From Pseudomonas sp. (GTDB lineage: Bacteria; Pseudomonadota; Gammaproteobacteria; Pseudomonadales; Pseudomonadaceae): a stretch of 64,000 nt of DNA. Every line of letters begins with the position of its first letter. The stretch's first letter is position 1. The stretch lies in the NCBI RefSeq assembly GCF_002796985.1, contig NZ_PEKX01000018.1, forward strand, positions 248,001 to 312,000. Reading direction: 5' to 3'. A program made the position numbers and the translations under genes. The notes below the pieces were generated by a model, which saw only the letters and a program-made list of their open reading frames with translations, did not search any database and was not told the DNA's origin. Shown here one piece after another: positions 59,463 through 64,000 of the stretch.

Positions 59463-62400
59463 GAATCCTCAGCCTGCGCCTGAAGAACCTCAACTCGCTC
59501 AAGGGCGAATGGAAGATCGACTTCACCGCCGAGCCCTTCGCCGGCAACGGCCTGTTCGCCATCACCGGGCCGACCGGGGCGGGCAAGACCACGTTGCTCG
59601 ATGCCATCTGCCTCGCGCTGTACCACCGCACACCGCGCATGAGCGTGCTGTCGCAGAGCGGCAACGAGCTGATGACCCGCCATACCGCCGACTGCCTCGC
59701 CGAAGTGGAATTCGAGGTGAAGGGCCAGCCTTACCGCGCCTTCTGGAGCCAGCGCCGCGCCCGTGACAAGGCCGAAGGTGCGTTGCAGGCACCGAAGGTG
59801 GAACTGGTGAGCATCGACCGCGCCACCGGCGAAGGGCAGATTCTCACCGACAAGATCAACGACAAGCTCAAGCAGACCGAGACGCTCACGGGGCTCGACT
59901 TCGAGCGCTTCACCAAATCCATGCTGCTGGCCCAGGGCGGTTTCGCCGCCTTCCTCGAAGCCAACGCCAACCAGCGCGCGGAGCTGCTGGAAGAACTCAC
60001 CGGCACGGAAATCTACGGGTTGATTTCCCAGCGTGTATTCGAGCGCACCCGTGAAGTGCGCGGGGCGCTGGACCAGTTGCGTGCACGTGCGGATGGCTTT
60101 GAATTGCTCAGCGCCGAACAGCGTGGCGAACTGGAACAGCAGGGCCGCGACGCCGCCGTGCAGGAAACCGCCTTGCAAGCTCAGCACGCGGCCGTTCAGG
60201 CACAACGCCGCTGGCGCGAAGACCTGACCCGCGCGCAGCAGCAGGTCGAGCAGGCTGTCTTGAAGGAAAGCAGCGCGCGCCAGGCGCTGGAGCAGGCGCA
60301 ACCTGGTCTGCAGCGTTTGGCCGACAGCGAGCCCGCTGCGCGATTGCAACCGTTGCACCAGGCCTGGCGCAGCAGCCACGAGAGCGCCGAACAGGGCCGC
60401 GCGGCGCTGGAGGACAACCGCACACAGCAGGCGTCCAACCGTGAGGCAGTCGCCCAGGCTCTGTGGGCCGCCAGCCAATACGCGCAGCAGGCACAGGCTG
60501 CACGCGAGGGCGACTACAAGGCTGTCAGCGAACAACGCCAGGAGCTGCAGGCTCGCCTGGCGCAGCATCCGCAGCGCGCCAAGCTGGGTGAGTTGCTCGG
60601 CGGTTGGCGCGCGCAATTCACCCAGCGCTCGCGCCTGGCCCAGGCCATTGCTGATTTGCAGCAGCAGGCGCATGCAGCCGACCAGGCACTGCAGGCAGCG
60701 ACCGCGCAGCGCCAGACGCTGCAGGGCAACGTCACCGTCATGCAGCAGCAGTTCGACTCGGCCGGCGCGCAGGAGCGCCAGCATCAGCAGCAGCTCGATG
60801 CCTTGCTGGGCGGCGCGACCGAAAGCGGGCTGCGTGAGCGTCTGCAGCAGGCACAACAGCAAAGCCGTGGGCTCGACCGTCTGGAGCAACTGGCCCAGGC
60901 CCGCACCCAGGCTGCTGCGCAGCTGGCACGCTGGCAGCCCGAACTGGATGCGCTGCGCCAGAAAAAAGCCGAGCGCGACACGGCCATCGTCGCGCTGCGC
61001 GAGCGTTATCAGGCGACCAAGCAACAGGTTGCCGACAAGGAAAAACTCCTCCAGCAGGAGCAGCGCATTCACCAGCTGGAGCACCTGCGCGCGCAGTTAC
61101 AGCCCGGCGAGGCGTGCCCGTTGTGTGGCTCGCCGGAACACCCGGCAGTTGCGGCTTACCAGGAGCTGGACGTGTCCTCCACGCAGGCGGCGCTGGAGCA
61201 GGCGCGCCAGCAACTGGCCGAGCTGGAAGGCCAGGGCATCGCCCTGCGTGGCGAGCTGGCCGAACTGGATGCGCAATTGCAGCAGGGGCAGCGTCAGCTG
61301 GACGAAGCCCAGGCCGCATTGGCGCAGCATCAGCAGGCTTGGCAGCAACAGTGTGAATCGCAGGGGCTGGCGCTGGCGGATGACCAGCAGCTCAGCGCCG
61401 AGCGCGAGCGCCAGGAAACTTCGCTGGTTGCCTTGCAGCAACAATTGAAGGCGCTGGAAGAACTCCGTGTTCGGCTCCAACAGGCGCAGCAGCAACGCCA
61501 GCGCGCTGAACGCGATCACGCCGAAGCCGTGCAGCAACTGGCACTGTTCGACCAGCAGCAGACCCACGAACGCCAGCGCCAGGAGGAGCGTGCGCAACAG
61601 CTTGCGATCCAGCGCGCGGACCTGCAACAGCAGGAGCAGACGCTGGCCTGCGCACTGGGCGAGCTGGGCTACGAGGTACCGGAGGACGGCGAGCAGTGGC
61701 TCACTGAACGCACGCTGGAGTGGCAGCAGTGGCAACAGGACCAGCAGCGCGGCCAGGAACTGGCCGTTGCCGAGCGTGACGCCGAACAGGCTGCCCGCGC
61801 GGCGCAGCAAGTCGTCGGGCAATGGCAGCAACGTTGGCAGGCGGCCAGCTTCGAGCCACGGGAGCCGCTGGCGCTCCAGCGCGAACCACAACCGGCATTG
61901 ATACAGGTTGAAGAGCAACTGGCTGCCGCGCAGCGCCAGGCCGATGCCCTGCAGGGCCGCGAGCAGTCGCTGGTGGAACGCCTGGAGCAGGAGCGGGCGC
62001 GCCTCGCGGAGCATCTGGCGAGCTGGCAGCAGGCGTTGTCGGCGAGCCCCTTCGCCGACGAGACGAGCTATCTCGCCGCGCTGCTCGACGATACCCAGCG
62101 CAGCGAACTCGGCCAACTGCGCCAGCGTCTGGAAACGGCCATCACCGAGGCCGTTACCCTGCGCGCGGCTGCGACGCGGGATGTCGAGCGCTTGCAGGCC
62201 GAACCCCACGGCGAGCAACCGCTGGAGGAGCTCGACCAGCAGTTGCAGGCACTCGCCGCGCAGCTGCGCGAGCTCGGCCAGCGCCAGGGCGAGATTCGCG
62301 CCCAGTTGCAGGGCGACGACAACCGTCGCGCCAGCCAGCAGAGCCTGTTTGCCGAAATCGCCCGGCAGGAGGAGGAGCACGACCTCTGGCAGCGCCTCAA

Positions 62401-62923
62401 CAGCCTGATCGGCGCTTCCGACGGCGCACGCTACCGACGCTTCGCCCAGGGCCTGACCCTCGATCACCTGGTGCACCTCGCCAACCGTCAGTTGCAGCGC
62501 CTGCACGGCCGCTACCAACTGGCGCGGCGCAGCGACGGTGAACTGGAACTGGAAGTGGTGGATACCTGGCAGGGCGACACCGCGCGTGACTGCAAGACGC
62601 TGTCCGGCGGCGAGAGCTTCCTGGTCAGCCTGGCGCTGGCGTTGGCGTTGTCCGACCTGGTGAGCCACAAGACCAGCATCGATTCGCTGTTCCTCGACGA
62701 AGGTTTCGGCACCCTCGATGGCGAGACCCTGGAGGTCGCACTGGATGCTCTCGACAGTCTCAACGCCACGGGCAAGACCATCGGCGTGATCAGCCACGTC
62801 GAAGCGCTGAAGGAGCGCATTCCGGTGCAGCTCAAGGTGCACAAGGGCGTTGGCATGGGTTACAGCCAGCTCGATTCCCGGTTCCGTTTCAGTCCGGAGC
62901 GCGTCAACTCGGAGAAGGCCTGA
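59459..62923 (+). CDS. sbcC: SbcC, SMC-like nuclease subunit
   Basis: 1154 residues. The N-terminal ABC half has Walker A GPTGAGKTTLLDAI (about 37-50). Long Gln/Ala-rich coiled coils follow, with a zinc hook ACPLCGSPEHP in the middle and the C-terminal ABC half with LSGGESFLVSLALALALS and LFLDEGFGTLD. It is the Rad50 counterpart. It is the largest gene of the right half. The Q-rich coiled coils cause long spurious open frames on the opposite strand. Confidence 0.96.
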   Translation: MRILSLRLKNLNSLKGEWKIDFTAEPFAGNGLFAITGPTGAGKTTLLDAICLALYHRTPRMSVLSQSGNELMTRHTADCLAEVEFEVKGQPYRAFWSQRRARDKAEGALQAPKVELVSIDRATGEGQILTDKINDKLKQTETLTGLDFERFTKSMLLAQGGFAAFLEANANQRAELLEELTGTEIYGLISQRVFERTREVRGALDQLRARADGFELLSAEQRGELEQQGRDAAVQETALQAQHAAVQAQRRWREDLTRAQQQVEQAVLKESSARQALEQAQPGLQRLADSEPAARLQPLHQAWRSSHESAEQGRAALEDNRTQQASNREAVAQALWAASQYAQQAQAAREGDYKAVSEQRQELQARLAQHPQRAKLGELLGGWRAQFTQRSRLAQAIADLQQQAHAADQALQAATAQRQTLQGNVTVMQQQFDSAGAQERQHQQQLDALLGGATESGLRERLQQAQQQSRGLDRLEQLAQARTQAAAQLARWQPELDALRQKKAERDTAIVALRERYQATKQQVADKEKLLQQEQRIHQLEHLRAQLQPGEACPLCGSPEHPAVAAYQELDVSSTQAALEQARQQLAELEGQGIALRGELAELDAQLQQGQRQLDEAQAALAQHQQAWQQQCESQGLALADDQQLSAERERQETSLVALQQQLKALEELRVRLQQAQQQRQRAERDHAEAVQQLALFDQQQTHERQRQEERAQQLAIQRADLQQQEQTLACALGELGYEVPEDGEQWLTERTLEWQQWQQDQQRGQELAVAERDAEQAARAAQQVVGQWQQRWQAASFEPREPLALQREPQPALIQVEEQLAAAQRQADALQGREQSLVERLEQERARLAEHLASWQQALSASPFADETSYLAALLDDTQRSELGQLRQRLETAITEAVTLRAAATRDVERLQAEPHGEQPLEELDQQLQALAAQLRELGQRQGEIRAQLQGDDNRRASQQSLFAEIARQEEEHDLWQRLNSLIGASDGARYRRFAQGLTLDHLVHLANRQLQRLHGRYQLARRSDGELELEVVDTWQGDTARDCKTLSGGESFLVSLALALALSDLVSHKTSIDSLFLDEGFGTLDGETLEVALDALDSLNATGKTIGVISHVEALKERIPVQLKVHKGVGMGYSQLDSRFRFSPERVNSEKA

Positions 62924-63378
62924 TGGACATGCAGGTACGGCACTGCGAAGCGAGTGATCTGGCCGACTGGATTGACCTGCGCCTGCAACTCTGGCCGGGC
63001 GATCACGCGGAGGAATTCTTTGTAGAGGCGCGCGACATTCTTGAGCAGTCGCAACGCTTCGGTGCCTGGCTTGCCCGCGACGAACAGGGCCGGGCGCTCG
63101 GGCTGGCGGAGGCCTCGGTACGCAGTGATTACGTGAATGGCACGCAAGGGTCGCCGGTGCTGTTTCTCGAAGGCATCCATGTGCGCGAGGACTCCCGCCG
63201 GCAAGGCGTAGCGCGGGCTCTGGTCAGCGCGGTGCAGTCCTGGGGTATCGCTCGCGGCTGCGCGGATTTCGCCTCTGACGCGGCGCTCGACAACTCAGTC
63301 AGTCACGCACTGCACCGTGCTTTGGGCTTCGTTGAAACCGAGCGCGTGGTGTACTTCCGCAAGTCGATCCACGATTGA
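62923..63378 (+). CDS. GNAT acetyltransferase, AAC(6')-I-like
   Basis: 151 residues. RHCEASDLADWIDLRLQLWP, FLEGIHVREDSRRQGVARAL (acetyl-CoA site), FASDAALDNSVSHALHRALG and ETERVVYFRK follow the layout of chromosomal aminoglycoside 6'-N-acetyltransferases. The start ATG shares a base with the sbcC stop. Whether it acts on aminoglycosides cannot be told from the sequence; many relatives of this kind exist without proven resistance. A non-antibiotic amine substrate is equally possible. Confidence 0.85.
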   Translation: MDMQVRHCEASDLADWIDLRLQLWPGDHAEEFFVEARDILEQSQRFGAWLARDEQGRALGLAEASVRSDYVNGTQGSPVLFLEGIHVREDSRRQGVARALVSAVQSWGIARGCADFASDAALDNSVSHALHRALGFVETERVVYFRKSIHD

Positions 63379-63517
63379 TCCACATCAGCCGGAACGCGAG
63401 CGCGGCACTGCGGTCAACTTGCAATCGACGTCAGGCGAGATAGGCTCAAGACCGCGTAACTCAGCCGTATCTTGCCCGAGTCGGCAACCACGTGATCTTT
63501 CGTAGAGGTGATTTGTG

Positions 63518-64000
63518 ATGAAGAAATCCGCATCGGCTCCGAAGAAACCGGCAGCGGCCAAACCCGCCGCCAAGCCCGCCACGAAGCCGGCTGCGAAAGC
63601 GGCCGCCAAACCTGCCGCTAAACCCGCCGCAGCCAAAGCGGCCGCCAAGCCTGCTGCCAGCAAACCCGCTGCTGCCAAGACCGCTGCCGCCAAGCCCGCA
63701 ACGGCCAAGGCAGTTCCGCGTCGTGCGCCTGCGCTGGCCACGCCCTCGGACCTGAGCAAGCTCGGCACCCGCGATCTCTCGGCGGCGCTCAATCGCCTGC
63801 TGGCGGATGTCTTCGCGCTCTATCTGAAAACCAAGAACTTCCACTGGCATGTGAGCGGGCCGCACTTCCGCGACTACCACCTGCTGCTGGACGACCATGC
63901 CACCGAGATCTTCGCGATGACGGACGCCATCGCCGAGCGCAACCGCAAGATCGGCGGCAACACCATCCGCTCCATCGGCCACATCTCGCGCCTCAAGCGC
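63518..64000 (+). CDS. Dps-family protein with Lys/Ala/Pro-rich N-terminal tail (cut by window end)
   Basis: The first 161 codons of a gene that continues beyond the window. Residues 1-68 are almost only Lys, Ala and Pro in short repeats (AAAKPAAKPA and similar), resembling histone H1-like proteins such as AlgP. From about residue 78 the Dps/ferritin fold begins: ALNRLLADVFALYLKTKNFHWHVSGPHFRDYH has the ferroxidase His/Trp region, then HATEIFAMTDAIAER. Dps stores iron and shields DNA in starvation; the basic tail probably adds DNA binding. The ATG at 63518 has AGAGGTG upstream. Confidence 0.9.
   Translation, partial: MKKSASAPKKPAAAKPAAKPATKPAAKAAAKPAAKPAAAKAAAKPAASKPAAAKTAAAKPATAKAVPRRAPALATPSDLSKLGTRDLSAALNRLLADVFALYLKTKNFHWHVSGPHFRDYHLLLDDHATEIFAMTDAIAERNRKIGGNTIRSIGHISRLKR

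Noticed and set aside
61097..62842. Long Leu-rich minus-strand open frame opposite sbcC
   Set aside because: It is a reflection of the Gln/Ala/Glu-rich coiled coils of SbcC; no domain and no start signal.

Overview
The window comes from a GC-rich gammaproteobacterium and is almost certainly a Pseudomonas chromosome of the P. aeruginosa / P. nitroreducens / P. citronellolis kind. The reasons are an alginate operon (algD-alg8-alg44-algK), a narXL-narK1K2GHJI nitrate respiration locus, a dauBAR D-arginine locus, rhlB, pcs, and nine copies of the Pseudomonas-type REP palindrome (GTAGGAGCGAGCTTGCTCGCGAAC and its complement). Gene order follows blocks that I remember as neighbours in P. aeruginosa PAO1. 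No plasmid, phage, insertion sequence, CRISPR array, rRNA or tRNA was seen.

Layout. (1) 1-4698, minus strand: the start of the alginate operon, with algK cut by the window edge, then about 1 kb of AT-richer regulatory DNA upstream of algD that carries an AlgU-type promoter and an AlgR box, then yaaA. (2) 7024-16075, plus strand: a PIN-PhoH ATPase, molybdenum cofactor genes moaC-moaD-moaE, a secreted C69 dipeptidase, moaB, moeA, and ubiU-ubiV-ubiT for oxygen-independent ubiquinone synthesis. (3) 16218-31072: a DGC zinc-binding protein and narL-narX on the minus strand, divergent from narK1-narK2-narG-narH-narJ-narI-ppiC-moaA on the plus strand. Anr/Dnr boxes and NarL 7-2-7 sites lie in both control regions. 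Together, blocks 2 and 3 form one anaerobic nitrate-respiration island: sensing, transport, enzyme, chaperone, cofactor and the quinone that feeds electrons.

(4) 31703-35840: an amino-acid binding protein and the dauB-dauA-dauR D-amino-acid dehydrogenation operon. (5) 36034-43174, minus strand: a chemoreceptor, RhlB helicase, an M19 dipeptidase, a cyclic-nucleotide-domain diguanylate cyclase, a gene remnant and a carboxylesterase. (6) 43689-48971, plus strand: the aapJQMP general L-amino-acid ABC transporter and phosphatidylcholine synthase. (7) 49159-57183: mixed housekeeping genes, including a GlxA-type regulator divergent from an NTF2-like protein, two glutathione-transferase-like proteins flanking a GIY-YIG protein, a DUF4344 protein, yejK, a parDE-type toxin-antitoxin pair and a membrane-anchored TAXI protein. 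(8) 57351-64000, plus strand: a WaaP-like kinase, sbcD-sbcC, an AAC(6')-like acetyltransferase, and the start of a Dps protein with a long Lys/Ala/Pro tail, cut by the window end.

Nothing here is clearly a new defence or mobile system. The most interesting signals are the paired Anr/NarL control of the DGC gene, the parvulin gene inside the nar operon, the iteron-like repeats before parD, the histone-like tail on Dps, a strong leader hairpin before aapJ, and the TAXI protein without a TRAP permease.
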